A stretch of DNA of 64,000 bases from Metarhizium brunneum (GCF_013426205.1 NC_089423.1:2542001-2606000); one strand, 5' to 3'; positions 20,625 to 31,611 are shown, counted from the stretch's first letter. The notes: generated from the letters alone by a model not told the origin. Program-made: numbers and translations.

Positions 20625-23021
20625 TTATACAATAATCAATTCATCGTCATCATCATCGAGAGAAATCTGTCTCTCTGAGAAATCCATACCCAAACTCTCC
20701 CTGCCCGCTTCTCGGATGCCCTTCTCCGTAACAAAACGTGTCTTTTTACGCACTGGCGGAGGATCCCCCCCTTTGTGAAGTTTCTCGCCTTCCTTCATTT
20801 TTGACAATTTGTTTCGGAGGTTGGAGCCCCAGCCGAATGCGGCGGCTGTTGAGGATGAGTTTGTGCTGCCCACGACAGAACTCGCTTGCGAGCTATCCGG
20901 TCGTTTGCGCTTGATGGGGCTGAGATGAATCGTCCGGTCTTTGCTGGTTAGGCCCAAGGATAGGGCATCACGTTTCGTAGACTGAGCCTCCTGCTCTGGA
21001 ACGGATCCGTTGGTCTGGTTTGTCGTCGCAGGGCTCTGGCCAGCGGTTCCTTTGAGCCCGGCTCGCTCCATGTATTCTCGTCCTGCGGCGTTGCCTATTT
21101 TGCCCAACTTCTTCATCATCTCGCGCTCCTTTTCCTTTGCTTCCAGGCTCCTTTTGACCGACTCGGCTTTCTCTTTCCGGTCGGCTGCACCGCGGTCTTT
21201 GCCATCAATCAGATCTGCTGCACTAAGAGATCGCGCGGCAAACCACTGCGTCCTGGTCTCCCAGTCGTAGTTGCTTGAACCTTTTTTCTTCTCGTCCTTC
21301 TTCTGTCCAAAGCCAAATTTGCTCCGCTTCTCCCACCCCCCAAAACCACTGGAGTTGACCTCTACTCGCGACGATCGTTGCTTTCGAATGGCTTCGTTGG
21401 AGTGAAATTCACAAAAATGTGTCTTCTTCTTATTCACCCATGCGCCGCAGAGATCGCCGTCCTTTTTCACGGACTGACAGAAACCCAAGTCACGAGCAGA
21501 GCCAATCTCTAATATCGTGTCTTCGTCCGAGTTGATGACCAGACTGAAACGACCAGTGTCTTGCCGCCCTGGCGGCGGAGGCATAATGTTCGGGTTAAGG
21601 ATGGCAACGACAGTACCTTCGGTTAGTTTCCAGAACCGTGTAAACCCAGAATTGAATAGAAAGAGATCCAGCTCAAAATCTAAATCTGTCAGTGTCATGA
21701 CGAGGTATTTGCCTCGATCTTCTTGTTTTTGATTTGCAGTGGGCTTATGCGCTCGTGGCTCCGATTTGCGGGCCACAACAGCAAATACCACAATATCTTG
21801 TTCCACATCCGGTAAAGCGTAATCGGGTGATTTTACATCTCTTAAAAGGTCCTTGATGTTGAGTATTTTCTTCTTGGAAACATGTCGGGTAACGACAGTG
21901 TGTGGTAGTATCCGTTTTGAGAGATGGAAACAGGAATAGACCTCAAAGGACGCTTCGTCTGTCCCTGACGACTCATCAGTAGCGCTTGGCCCCAAAGTTG
22001 AAGATGATAAATTTGAATTATGAGAATCTGGCCGTGGTTGGTGAAGACTTGGCGCAGTCTTGCTTCGAGGTAACTTTGAAGCTGCCGGGGCATGTTGTGA
22101 CAAGATATCTTCACGAGTAAATGTCGGCGGAGGCAACGGTTCGTCTGGAATCTCGACTGCGCTCTTCTTGAACTGTTCCATCTCATCCTGTCCAATGCTA
22201 AATGCATTGGTGCGCGCTCTTTGTATTCTATCAATCCTTTCCGCTCTAGCAGCCTCCTCCGTCCGTGCTGAGGCCAGTCTCTCATTGAAGCTCAATGGTC
22301 TCGCAGTCTCTGGTGATAGAGCAGAAGAGTGCACTGATCTGGATCGATTCAAGTATCCTCCAGTCTGAGACGATGTGCCCGGCTTGTTTCCTTTCTGGCT
22401 CGGGGCGCGCTTGAGAGAGACATCTTTGGCTTTCAAGCCCTTATCAATGCCCAAGAATACCCTACTTGGCGACGTTTGTTGTTGCAGGAATTGGAGTTTT
22501 CGAACAGGTGATGCAGGCACTGTGACCTGGTTTTGGGAAGCCGGTCGTACATTCTCATCCGCGCCTGGTGTGCGCGCGCGAGCACGACGATTTGGGCTGG
22601 GCAAAACGGGGTCTGACTGAGCGTCTGCTTCACCGTCTCTGTGCGAGGCGGCTTTTTCCCTAGCCCTTGCATTTTGAAGTCTTTTCAGTTTCAACTTTGC
22701 TTGTATCTCTTGAAGCTTCAGCTGCAATGTCTCCTCGTCTTCGTCGTCGTCTTCGTCGTCCCCTCCGGATGATTGAATACCCAGACCAGCGCCGGGTGAT
22801 GAAGTAATAGCCGCCAATGCTCGAGCACTTCTCATGGGCGAAGGTGACGGTGACGTTCGGTTCATCATCTCGCGATATCGTTGACGTCCACCAGGTGTGC
22901 TTAATAGGGCTTCGTGAGGAGATCGAGGCGGCCATTGCGGCTCGGGATCTGCAGCACCTATGCGTCAGTCCAGAAGTCGCATAGCAGTCTGATTTGGGAT
23001 TGAAATCTCACCCGGTGCCAT
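20625..23021 (-). CDS. mcm10: MCM10 replication initiation factor
   Basis: Exons 23021-23012 (10 bases) and 22948-20625 give 777 residues. The first exon encodes only MAP plus one base of the next codon; splicing gives DPEPQWPPRSPHEALL, a sensible N-terminus, whereas a start at the later MMNR would lose it. An acidic, coiled-coil-like stretch follows (about residues 45-85). The central part is the Mcm10 OB-fold: EVYSCFHLSKRILPHTVV, YLVMTLTDLDFELDLFLF and GTVVAILNPNIMPP. It is followed directly by the Mcm10 zinc finger with spacing C-X9-C-X11-C-X2-H (FCQSVKKDGDLCGAW to HFCEFH). The basic C-terminus carries nuclear-localisation-like runs (KRKRPDSS, RKKTR). Mcm10 binds the CMG helicase and polymerase alpha and is needed for origin firing. 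It shares a 788-base divergent promoter, with two ACGCGT boxes, with the RNase H2B gene. Confidence 0.95.
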
Positions 23022-23425
23022 CGCGTGGCCTCACAGTAGCAACCTTTGGGCAGCAAGAAAAGGGGATTTCGAATAAATATCAGAAGTGAAGCGAAAAGCC
23101 TGGGGCAAGCAAAGGCGCATAACCGTACACTCGGCTATGGCCGTTGAGCGGCCCAAGCCATAGAGCTGGAGCAGTGCTCCAGGCTTGTTTTTTTCAATGT
23201 CCAAATGAAATGTCTTTGCCTGCGTATCAAGACGAAAGCAATTACATTCGTCAAAGCTAAAAAGGTCGATATCGAAAATTATGATGCAGCTCCGCGATAA
23301 GGTGTGCTAGCGTATGGGTAACATCGAAGGCTGAGTGCCGGCGGCCCATCGAATGGGCCATTGCGGCTCCTGGCTCTTGGCCCAGACTTGCGCACTGGGA
23401 CTTGGCTTTTCCCGTGACACGCTTT

Positions 23426-23431
23426 ACGCGT
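23426..23431. promoter_or_regulatory. MluI cell-cycle box (ACGCGT)
   Basis: An exact MCB core in the MCM10/RNase H2B promoter, 405 bases from the MCM10 start and about 380 from the RNase H2B start. MBF binding is inferred from yeast. Confidence 0.55.
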
Positions 23432-23457
23432 CCAGATCCCTGCAGCCTCAGAACCAG

Positions 23458-23463
23458 ACGCGT
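23458..23463. promoter_or_regulatory. MluI cell-cycle box (ACGCGT)
   Basis: A second exact MCB core, 32 bases from the first, in the context AGACGCGTTT. This context (GACGCGT) is repeated at three other sites near the replication genes. Confidence 0.55.
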
Positions 23464-23809
23464 TTCTTACCCCGGGACACTCCCGAGTCCCGACTCTACA
23501 GTTTGCTCGCTGGAGTATTTGGCCATGTACCTACCAGGTACTTGGAGGCTGTAGTAAGTTACCTAGCCTGATGCATCCTGTCGGGTACCTGGCCAGGTCT
23601 ACACCAACGTCTCCCTGCTTCTTGCTCGCGTTCAGACTCCCACCCATGACCACATTTTATTTCGAAACATAATCAATGGTGCATGATTTCCTTGGATTGG
23701 ATTTTGGAAAGCTATTTTGATAGATCTCTGTCTTCTTTGGCCTACAATTTTGGGAAACATTCCTTCCTATTACGCCATTGATCCCAGTTGATCGCATAAG
23801 ACCAGGGCC

Positions 23810-25138
23810 ATGCCGCGAACGAGGTCTACCAAACCAGCCGCGAGCGAGTCGACGGACACTCCAGCAGCCACTCTTGCCTCCAAATACACGCTCACTCCCA
23901 GAGATGGCTCGTCACCGGGCATATTCATCTTACCAAAGACTGCAACTCCAGAAGCACGCATAGTCACATTGCCCCATCCGCGAAATGGCAAACCATCTCG
24001 GTATCTCATCTGTCCCAAGACCGGCATCCACGAATTCACAAAGATTTCAGCCCCCCAGTCGGCACCCCGAAGCTGGCTAATCGAGACCAGAGCCGATTCG
24101 GGCGATGACGATACAGACAGCAAGGAAGCAGACCCGCATGTCGACATAGTATCTTCCTCCGACATGTTTGTCGCAACTACGATAGATGCACTCTTCCTGG
24201 TTTTACCGTCATTGGTTGATGCCACGGTGCAAAAGGGCTCAGATGAGAAGAAGAGGCTCTTTTTGTCAAGTGACGACCACTTCGACAAACTCCCCGAGGA
24301 AAGCTCCCACTTGTCCGAAATTTTACAATGGGAAGCGACCAGAGCGCTTATTGAGTCAAGAATGGAGATCATTTGTGACACGGTAGAGGCCGGTGACGAG
24401 AAGATGTTCCGACTCAGCGAGAAGAAACTCGTTGCTACGATCCTTGAAAAGGCCAAGAGGATGAGCGATGGAGGTCTGCCGGCTACTTTGGAAGAGAAGT
24501 TCGTCAAGAGGGCATTAGAGGCACCGATTCTGTTACATCGCAGCACCTTGGCAGCTAAAGTTTCCGAAAATCAAGCGGCCGCCGAGGTTGCAACAGAATC
24601 CGAGGTTTCTACCCCTGTTACCGATTCCGCTCAGTCTCAATCAACGACTGTCACGACCGACTCAAATTCATCGTTCGTGTCGCAACCTTCCACTGCGGCA
24701 ACATCATTTGTTGAGGATGGCCAAGCCGAAGACGCCGCCATGACTGCCATCCAAGCATCTGCGGAAGTCACTGCGCTGCAGAGACTCCGCGTCGCCTTTG
24801 ATTTTATTTGCTCCCGATATGTCCCCACCGCTACTGCAGAACAACTAAAGCTCCATCTGTCCCAACAAGACATGTGCTCAGTCGACTTCTCACCGCTGGA
24901 CAAGTACCGATCTAAATTGGCCGAGCTGCGTGCTGAAGCCGTTGCCGCAACTTCAACGGCTGACTATTCGAGGAAGCGAATGGGGGACGAAGAGGAAGAT
25001 GCACTTCGTCAGGAGAAGAAGCGAAAACTGGAAGAGGAGAAGAAGCGTAAAGCTAATGAGAGCCGTGGCGTTAGAGAGCTCAAGAAGGTCAACACGAGTG
25101 GGATGATGAAGCTCAGTCATTTTTTTAAAGCAAAATAA
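23810..25138 (+). CDS. rnh202: Ribonuclease H2 subunit B
   Basis: One exon of 442 residues. The N-terminal part matches the triple-barrel of RNase H2B (RIVTLPHPRNGKPSRYLICP followed by GIHEFTKISAP and SWLI). The helical domain follows, with MFVATTIDALFLVLPSL, which is the family's signature, and a DDHFDKL stretch. The C-terminus is a charged coiled coil rich in KKRKLEEEKKRK, ending in SGMMKLSHFFKAK. This fits the PCNA-interacting box found at the end of human RNASEH2B, in which Met also replaces the usual Gln before the L-x-x-F-F core. RNase H2 removes single ribonucleotides and RNA from DNA; subunit B with C forms the non-catalytic scaffold. The middle (about 245-320) is Ser/Thr-rich and probably disordered. 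Its stop is about 110 bases from the convergent DUO1 stop. Confidence 0.92.
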   Translation: MPRTRSTKPAASESTDTPAATLASKYTLTPRDGSSPGIFILPKTATPEARIVTLPHPRNGKPSRYLICPKTGIHEFTKISAPQSAPRSWLIETRADSGDDDTDSKEADPHVDIVSSSDMFVATTIDALFLVLPSLVDATVQKGSDEKKRLFLSSDDHFDKLPEESSHLSEILQWEATRALIESRMEIICDTVEAGDEKMFRLSEKKLVATILEKAKRMSDGGLPATLEEKFVKRALEAPILLHRSTLAAKVSENQAAAEVATESEVSTPVTDSAQSQSTTVTTDSNSSFVSQPSTAATSFVEDGQAEDAAMTAIQASAEVTALQRLRVAFDFICSRYVPTATAEQLKLHLSQQDMCSVDFSPLDKYRSKLAELRAEAVAATSTADYSRKRMGDEEEDALRQEKKRKLEEEKKRKANESRGVRELKKVNTSGMMKLSHFFKAK

Positions 25139-25247
25139 AGCAATTCATTTAACAGTTCAAACCGGGTATCTAGGATGCCAACAATATTGAAAACGTCATG
25201 TGACGCATAACGTACATATTCACATCATGAACAACATAAACCGTCTT

Positions 25248-25989
25248 TCATCTTGTCGCCCGTGTGCGACCTCGCGTTGACCGTATCCCACGGCCTATCC
25301 CTGAAGTTCCGCGACTTCTTGATGAGCTTGATGTAGGTGGTTCGGGCAGACGGCCTCCCGTCGTGCCACTTCTAGTAGCAATTCCTCCGCGGCTCCGAGT
25401 CCTTCTTAAACCCCGTGTACCTCTAGAAGTCGAGGGAGCTAGCCTTCTAGCAGTCTCTTCCTCTTCTCTTCGTCGGCGCAATTCCTCTCGTCTTTGCTCT
25501 TCTTCTGCAGCCTTGCGCTCGGCAGCGCGCTGCTTTTCTAACGCTTCGGCCTCTTGTTCAGCCAAGTCCTGGGTCACGCCTTTCCATCCGGGGTGAAGGA
25601 TTAGGCGCTGGTTGTGTTCGGTCTGCGATAGTATTCTCGTCCACGTGTTCAATAAAGTTGACGCATTGGCGACAGTCTTGGCAACAACCTAGCATCATGG
25701 GATTAGGAACCCAGAAAATAGCGAGGTCTTCTTCCAAACTCACCTGCATATTGCCACCCGCTCGATTCAGCGTGCCTAACAGGCCTTCAATGCCTTCATT
25801 GACACTTCTGACACCCTCCAACTCTCTGCGCAATAGATCATCCCGGCTCACAGTCTCTGATGCAGGGGGACCCGTCGGGGTTTTGGGTGTCTTTGGGGTT
25901 TTGGGGGTTTTTGGACGAGCAGCTAGCGGAGCATCGTGGGAGGGCGATGCCCAGATATCAGACTCGGTGTATTCGGTGTCGTCCGCCAT
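25248..25989 (-). CDS. duo1: DASH/Dam1 complex subunit Duo1
   Basis: Exons 25989-25744 and 25688-25248 give 228 residues. The 55-base intron joins NMQ to VVAKTVANASTLLNTWTRIL, which matches the Duo1 core: a first helix (DDLLRRELEGVRSVNEGIEGLLGTL region) and the TWTRILSQTEHNQRLI segment. The C-terminal third is an Arg/Glu-rich coiled coil followed by an Arg/Ser/Thr-rich basic tail that could touch microtubules. The N-terminus carries four KTP units in a row (residues about 26-38), each a possible proline-directed phosphorylation site. The DASH ring couples kinetochores to spindle microtubules. The gene diverges from the CDK-site-rich gene at 26951 across a promoter with two ACGCGT boxes. Confidence 0.9.
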
Positions 25990-26363
25990 GGATTCGTGGG
26001 TGTGTACGTGCCGGATGTTTCGCGGGGCAGAGAGGTGGTATTAGATAATCACAAGGAAATAGAACTAAGAAATGTGGCCAGAGGCAAGGGTCTGGAATTG
26101 TTATGTGTGTTGAGAATGACCATGAAGGAGTGACGTGATGCACGACGGCACATGATACGGCGCGTCACTGTGTAGTGGAGGGGCGTTGCTGGTTCGTTTG
26201 AGGGGCCCGTACTCCGTAAATCCACATGAAATAACAATACAAATCAGGCCACGGACGACGGCAAGGTCGCAGCAAAATAGCGGCTGTCGGGCAGCCAAAC
26301 AAGCTTTGATCTGTAGTATCGACCACCCCTTTGCCCTGATTGGCCAGCCGTGGCGCGAAACAG

Positions 26364-26369
26364 ACGCGT
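26364..26369. promoter_or_regulatory. MluI cell-cycle box (ACGCGT)
   Basis: An exact MCB core in the context CAGACGCGTCGA, 375 bases upstream of DUO1 and about 580 upstream of the gene at 26951. Confidence 0.55.
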
Positions 26370-26385
26370 CGAGCGAAGTAGGGAG

Positions 26386-26391
26386 ACGCGT
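26386..26391. promoter_or_regulatory. MluI cell-cycle box (ACGCGT)
   Basis: A second MCB core in the context GAGACGCGTGTG, 22 bases (about two helical turns) from the first. Confidence 0.55.
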
Positions 26392-26950
26392 GTGAGGTCG
26401 ATTTTAGTGGGCTTATAGGCCAAGGGCCAGTCACATGCGCTAAAAGAGTCCAGGGCACACAGCAAATGGGCGACGGCTGGGCGGCCTTGAGCCAGCGAGA
26501 CACAGAAAGCAGGGGGGCTGGTGCCCGCAGTTGCCAACAACGCACACGCATTCCCGTCCCAGCCTCCCACTTACATCCAGTCTAAGCTCATGAATGTCGA
26601 ATCCTTCTCCTCCCATGCTCCATACATTTAACACATTTCATCTTTACTAATTTTCGACAACACCAACTCTGCGCATTGCCGTCAAGATCCCACAGCGTTC
26701 TACTTCCCCTAATCGATTTGCTTGTTTAATTGGCCTTATTGTTTAGCATTTCTTCACTCTTGTTAACCTTGCCTTGCCGCTGCCCGAAAATTACCCTAAA
26801 CTCTAGGCTTTATCTACGACTGGCATCACTCAGGCATCCGCTTCTATGCCCCAGACACCGTGACAGAGCAGTAAACTCAAGGCAGAGCGCCAGATCGCAT
26901 AACACTATACGCATTAGCGTCTCATCCACGCCCGCATACACCTTTCAATC

Positions 26951-28303
26951 ATGGCTTTCGCCAATGAACCTGCCGGCGCCAAAACGCCTTCACCGCCCAG
27001 CACTATCCGAACTCCTCCTGCACCTCAACTAGGGTTCCATGATAGCTGGGAACCTTACTCTCCTCCGCGCAAGTCGGCAAGACTGTCTTCACAAAGAGCC
27101 GCCAATCGAACCCCTTCACCTCGAGCTTCCCACCGCCAGCAACCCGGTTCCCCACGAACAGCGAAAAAGAGTCTCGCTCGAACTGGCGCTCCCATGGTTT
27201 CACCAGTGACGTCTCCTCGCAAGAGGTCACACCCCGCTCTCGACTCTCGCCGTCAGGTGTCTTCATCTTTGACTGCCGAAGGAACTGCCAATGCTGCCGT
27301 CGCGCTTGGTCTCAATGTAGACAAAGGCGTGCAACGCTCGACGACGGCTTCGGTTTCACAATCCGCTGGTATGCTGCCCACGCCGTCAAAGACGCCTCAA
27401 AAGCCACCAAATGAAAAGACTGCGGCCAGCATTCAATCTTTTGCCCGAAACCTCTTCTCGTCTGAGGAAGAAGTCTTGCCATCTCCTAGGAAGCGACGAT
27501 CTAAGAAATATTCCGGAGTTACGATGGAGAGTTTCACGGCCGAGGAAGAAGAGGACCCTATCACTATTTTCACCGATTCGCAAGACCGTATCCCTGAGAA
27601 GGACAACAGTGAAGCAAATCCGTTTTATGGCAGCGCGGCCACGGCCGCCGAACCAAGCAAGAGACAAAGCCGGCGAAAAGTAGTTAGCATTCCTGGCGAG
27701 GGTGCTCAGTCAATAGACGAGGCTGCTCGTCGCGAGGATGGTATAGTTTATGTCTTGTAAGTCTTGAACTTTTACTCTGTATCTGTCCTGTTTTCTCTTT
27801 TTTTGAATAATGATGCTGACAAGCGGTTTAGTCGTGGCAAGAAGTTCTTCCGCAAGTTTTCTGAACAGGACCAATCTGAAGAGATTGCTGCCTCTGCCGA
27901 GGATGACGAATTGCGGCTCAACCGACCCCTCACCCGCGCCTCTGTGAAGCCTCGACTCCTCTTCCCCACGCAAAAGACTACTGCGGAGGATGATGAGGAA
28001 GCCTTGACTGACGTGGAGGACATGAACCTGATTGACGAACACGTCCCCCAAACACCCATGAAAGCACATTCGATTCCAGCAAAGACCCCGGAAGCACCAA
28101 AATATGCGCCCGTTTCCCCTCCTGACACAAGACGGACAACCCGTTCGACAAATAAGCTGGCGGATACGCCCATGAAAGGCACAGGCCGCAAGAGTCCGTT
28201 CGACTCGTGGCCTCGAACAAAGGAGCACAAGAGCCAGTCGCCAGCACCCAAGAGAGCCGGCGAGAGTCTTGCTTCCGAAACCACCAAACGAACTCGTGCT
28301 TAG
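26951..28303 (+). CDS. Unidentified nuclear-looking protein rich in CDK sites
   Basis: Exons 26951-27756 and 27832-28303 give 425 residues; splicing reads GIVYVFRGKKFFRKFS. I do not recognise the family. The protein is mostly disordered and basic, with many proline-directed sites, several of full CDK type (S/T-P-x-K/R): SPPRK, SPRK twice, TPSK, TPQK and TPMK twice. Basic clusters (SPRKRRSKK, SKRQSRRK, TTKRTR at the end) look like nuclear signals. More ordered pieces are IQSFARNLFSSEEE, the acidic ESFTAEEEEDPITIF and the RGKKFFRKF region across the splice junction, followed by KPRLLFPT. It shares a divergent promoter with DUO1 containing two ACGCGT boxes, which suggests G1/S-timed expression and a cell-cycle or chromosome role. 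That role is inference only. Confidence 0.8.
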
Positions 28304-29081
28304 ACCGCGGACTTGGGGCCTTGGTGAAACGACCTTATTTTTGTTTCGAGTAGATAATATGGCTTGGAGAGTATTCAAAAATTTTTGTCACGGTTTGGCA
28401 TGGCTCTGCAGAATGAGTCATTATATTGGAGGATGGTGTCGTGCTGACGGGACGATTCTTTTCCTTCGCAATCCTGGATTACTGGACTGTTTTTTATATC
28501 TGACCTGGAATGAACGAGGTTTTCGATTCTATCAAGGCGTTTGGAAGGGGACAGGATATTTGAAGCTATGCGGCAAGAATGCTCAGTTCCGAGAAAGGCA
28601 TCATAGATTTACAAGTTTTCAAAATTAAATGTGTTATTAAGTTTTAATATCAACCGATGAAACGCCCTTGCACGGGTCCAGTTTATGTTACTCCTTGTGG
28701 TCTGTGTTATTTCTTTAGAAAGCTTTATCTGCCAAACAATGCAGCTATGTTGACTTCGGTAGTCACCATCGCGACGGATAAAAGCCGCGGAAGTTTTTGC
28801 CCCACGCCGAAACGTACTTGACTTTTTTGCCCCTCATGTCGTTCTCTGTTGGCATGGCCCGCCCTTCTTCACCCACCATTCTTGCTACTACTTCAATTGC
28901 GCCATTGTCGAATACCATAGGCAGGAGTCAAGGCATTTTATGAATTCATTGTCATTCTCATTCTAAGATTTTGATTTCTTGGATTTGTTCTGGCGTCTTG
29001 GGCTGCTCATTGGGTTTGTCGACTCTTCGAGACGAGGCCACGGGATAAATACTACCACGTTTTGGATCTTCGGTCTTGACC
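28304..29081. other. Intergenic region between two plus-strand genes
   Basis: No gene supported. The first half is probably the 3' UTR of the upstream gene and the rest the promoter of the SurE-TTL gene. A frame at 28269-28628 has no recognisable features. Confidence 0.55.
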
Positions 29082-31611
29082 ATGCATATCCTAGTCACTA
29101 ACGATGATGGACCACCGTCATCACACTCCTCGCCATACATTCGCTGTCTTGTGAAGCATCTGGAGGATGCAGGGCACATCGTATCAGTCTGCTTGCCTCA
29201 TACCCAGCGCTCATGGATCGGCAAAGCCCATATGATTGGGCAAACTCTTAAACCCACGTACTACACGCCTTCATCGAACATCCACGGCGAGGACAATGAG
29301 GGAACGACACGTCAGTTGCCCTCTACGGCAGCTGATGCCGACGAATGGGTTCTTATTGATGGGACGCCGGCATCATGTGTCCAGATTGGATTGTACCACT
29401 TCTTTCAGGATAAAGGCCCAATCGACCTAGTTATCAGCGGACCCAACTACGGGCGGAATACGACGTCTGTGTTTGCTCTGAGCTCTGGGACACTGGGCGC
29501 TGCACTGGAGGCGGCTGTCTGCAGAAGGAAGGCTATTGCTCTCAGCTTCGCCTTCTTCTCGAGGAACCACGACCCTCTTATTATTGAGGCTGCCTGTCGC
29601 CATGGTGTCCGGGTTATAGAAGCTCTATACAAGCAGTGGCCCACGGACGAAAGTGTTGATGTATATAGCGTCAATGTCCCGCTGGTAGAGGGAGTCGAGG
29701 AGCACAAGACACTCTGGGCGGATATGCTGCAGAATTACTGGAAAGAAGGAAGCTGCTTCCAGGAGATTGATGGCGATACTGGCGACGCTGACGAAGAAGA
29801 GGCTCGAATTAGGCAAGGTGAAATTGATAACGGGCCGACTTTACAGGAGAAAAAGGGACACAAGCATAAGCATTTCAAGTGGGCTCCGAGGATGGCGGAT
29901 GTTTACAAGAGTGTCGAAGAGTCTGGCCCCGGTAACGATGGGCGAATTATTCGAGACGGGAACACAAGGTAAGAGGACCAATTCTCTAATATTACGTCAT
30001 GCCCTAGAAAACTGACAAGTTTTGAAAAAGCATAACTCCAATGAAAGCCAACTTTGCAATCTCACATCCTGTACCTGCCGCCACGGAGTTTGAGTTTGGG
30101 TTGTAAGTCAACACTCCTTATAGAATTTCTTTTTTTCCCTTTCTCGTTTTGGATTCCGGGCCGTACACAAATAGAGACGATGAGCTATACAAGAGGCGAA
30201 ACTCTGAACATGTACATCATGCACTTTGCATACTTGGTCCATAGACTTCTTGAGCAGTACTCTTACCATGGTGTTATTTTTTAGTCCATATAAAGTATTG
30301 CCACTCAGAGAAAACTCAAAGCAAAATAGTGAAGCGACAAGTGCAGATGCAGCTTTTCAAGCCATCATTGCCTACGAAGATCCCTATGTGCAGCCCCTTA
30401 TTGTCACTGCACTGAATGCCATATTTCCACGAGGCTTGGTCAAGCTCGTCACGGATGTTTCGATGACAGATGACTTTTCAATAGCCAATTTTTTGGACTC
30501 TCCGGAGTCTAAAGTAGTACAGATCACGCCCTACGAATCCATTGATTTCGAGTTTGCGGCAACGCATCCGACATCGTGTCTGATAAACAGCTATATGATC
30601 CGCAAGGCCTTGATCCGCAAGCACTACCTCTCGGCAACTGTAGATCACTGGGTTGCGAAGAACCCTGATTCCCCGCTCAAAACGCACGTCAAACGAAGCG
30701 AATCCTTTGAAGTTGACTACGCCGAGTTTCTAGACGACGCACTGGTCGAGGCCTTCGATCTCCGAGAGAGCATGGACCGCAACGCTGAAATGGACGAAAG
30801 CGAGCCGTCAAAAAGGGAATGGTGGATCTTGAAACCCGGAATGAGCGATCGAGGACAGGGGATTCGTCTATTCAGCACAATGGAAGAACTACAAGACATC
30901 TTTGACCGTTGGGAAGCAGACCGCCCTGACAGCGACGACGACGAGGACTATACTCACGACCAAGACACCCACGGCGAAGGCGGCGACTACATCACTACCT
31001 CTCACCTCCGTCATTTTGTCGCCCAACCCTATATCCACCCACCTCTTCTCTTGGATGACCGTAAATTTCACATCCGGACCTATGTCCTCTGCACAGGCAG
31101 TCTCACCATCCATGTCTACAAACATATGCTCGCCCTCTTCGCCGCAAAGACCTACTCTTGTCCCTGGCAATCCCCCGACGACATCGAATCCTTCCTTACA
31201 AACACATGCCTCCAGGAATCGCCCAACGAGAACTCGGTCCGGCGTTTCTGGGACCTGCCGCTGCCCCAGACGCAGCTCTCTGGTATATTTGAGCAGATTT
31301 GCAGCGTGACGGGTGAGGTATTTGAGGCAGCCGCTCGGGGCATGCCGGTTCATTTCCAAACGTTGCCGAATGCGTTTGAGGTGTTTGGGCTGGATTTCAT
31401 GGTTGACCAGGGTGGAAAGACATGGTTGCTGGAAATCAATGCTTTTCCAGACTTCAAGCAGACGGGCTGGGACTTGAGTGAGATCGTGGAGGGGTTTTGG
31501 AGGGGTGTTATGAGAGTCGGTGTTGGAAAATTCTTGGGTGTTGACGTTGCGAAATGCGAGGATGAGGGGGATATGGTTTTGGCTAGGGATGTTGATCTGG
31601 GGAAGAGGTGA
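29082..31611 (+). CDS. pby1: SurE-TTL fusion protein (Pby1-like)
   Basis: Exons 29082-29968, 30031-30102 and 30285-31611 give 761 residues, close to yeast Pby1 (about 750). The start is the ATG at 29082; an in-frame TTG two codons earlier is not used. Residues 1-230 are a SurE-type survival-protein phosphatase fold with MHILVTNDDG and VISGPNYGRNT at the metal site. Exon 2 (ITPMKANFAISHPV) closes the SurE part. The C-terminal 440 residues are a tubulin-tyrosine-ligase-type ATP-grasp domain: YEDPYVQPLIVTAL, WWILKPGMSDRGQGIRLF, HFVAQPYIHPPLLL, KFHIRTYVL and WLLEINAFPDF, the last being the Mg-binding end. In yeast Pby1 is a P-body protein that binds the decapping machinery; tubulin ligase activity is unproven. 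The second intron (182 bases) is long and its junction is the weakest part of the model. Confidence 0.85.

Larger units (their letters stand above)
23022..23809. promoter_or_regulatory. Divergent promoter of MCM10 and RNase H2B
   Basis: A 788-base spacer between two start codons. It has ACGCGT at 23426-23431 and 23458-23463. A TACCTAGG-like pair (GTACCTACCAGGTAC and TTACCTAGCC) lies at 23526-23570. No gene is seen inside it. Confidence 0.65.
25990..26950. promoter_or_regulatory. Divergent promoter of DUO1 and the CDK-site-rich gene
   Basis: A 961-base spacer between two start codons. It holds ACGCGT at 26364-26369 and 26386-26391 and one exact TACTCCGTA at 26210-26218. No gene is supported inside it. 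Confidence 0.6.

Noticed and set aside
30175..30284. Possible extra exon in the SurE-TTL linker (DDELYKRRNSEH)
   Set aside because: It can be entered in frame after an AG, but no donor returns to the TTL frame before a stop codon.
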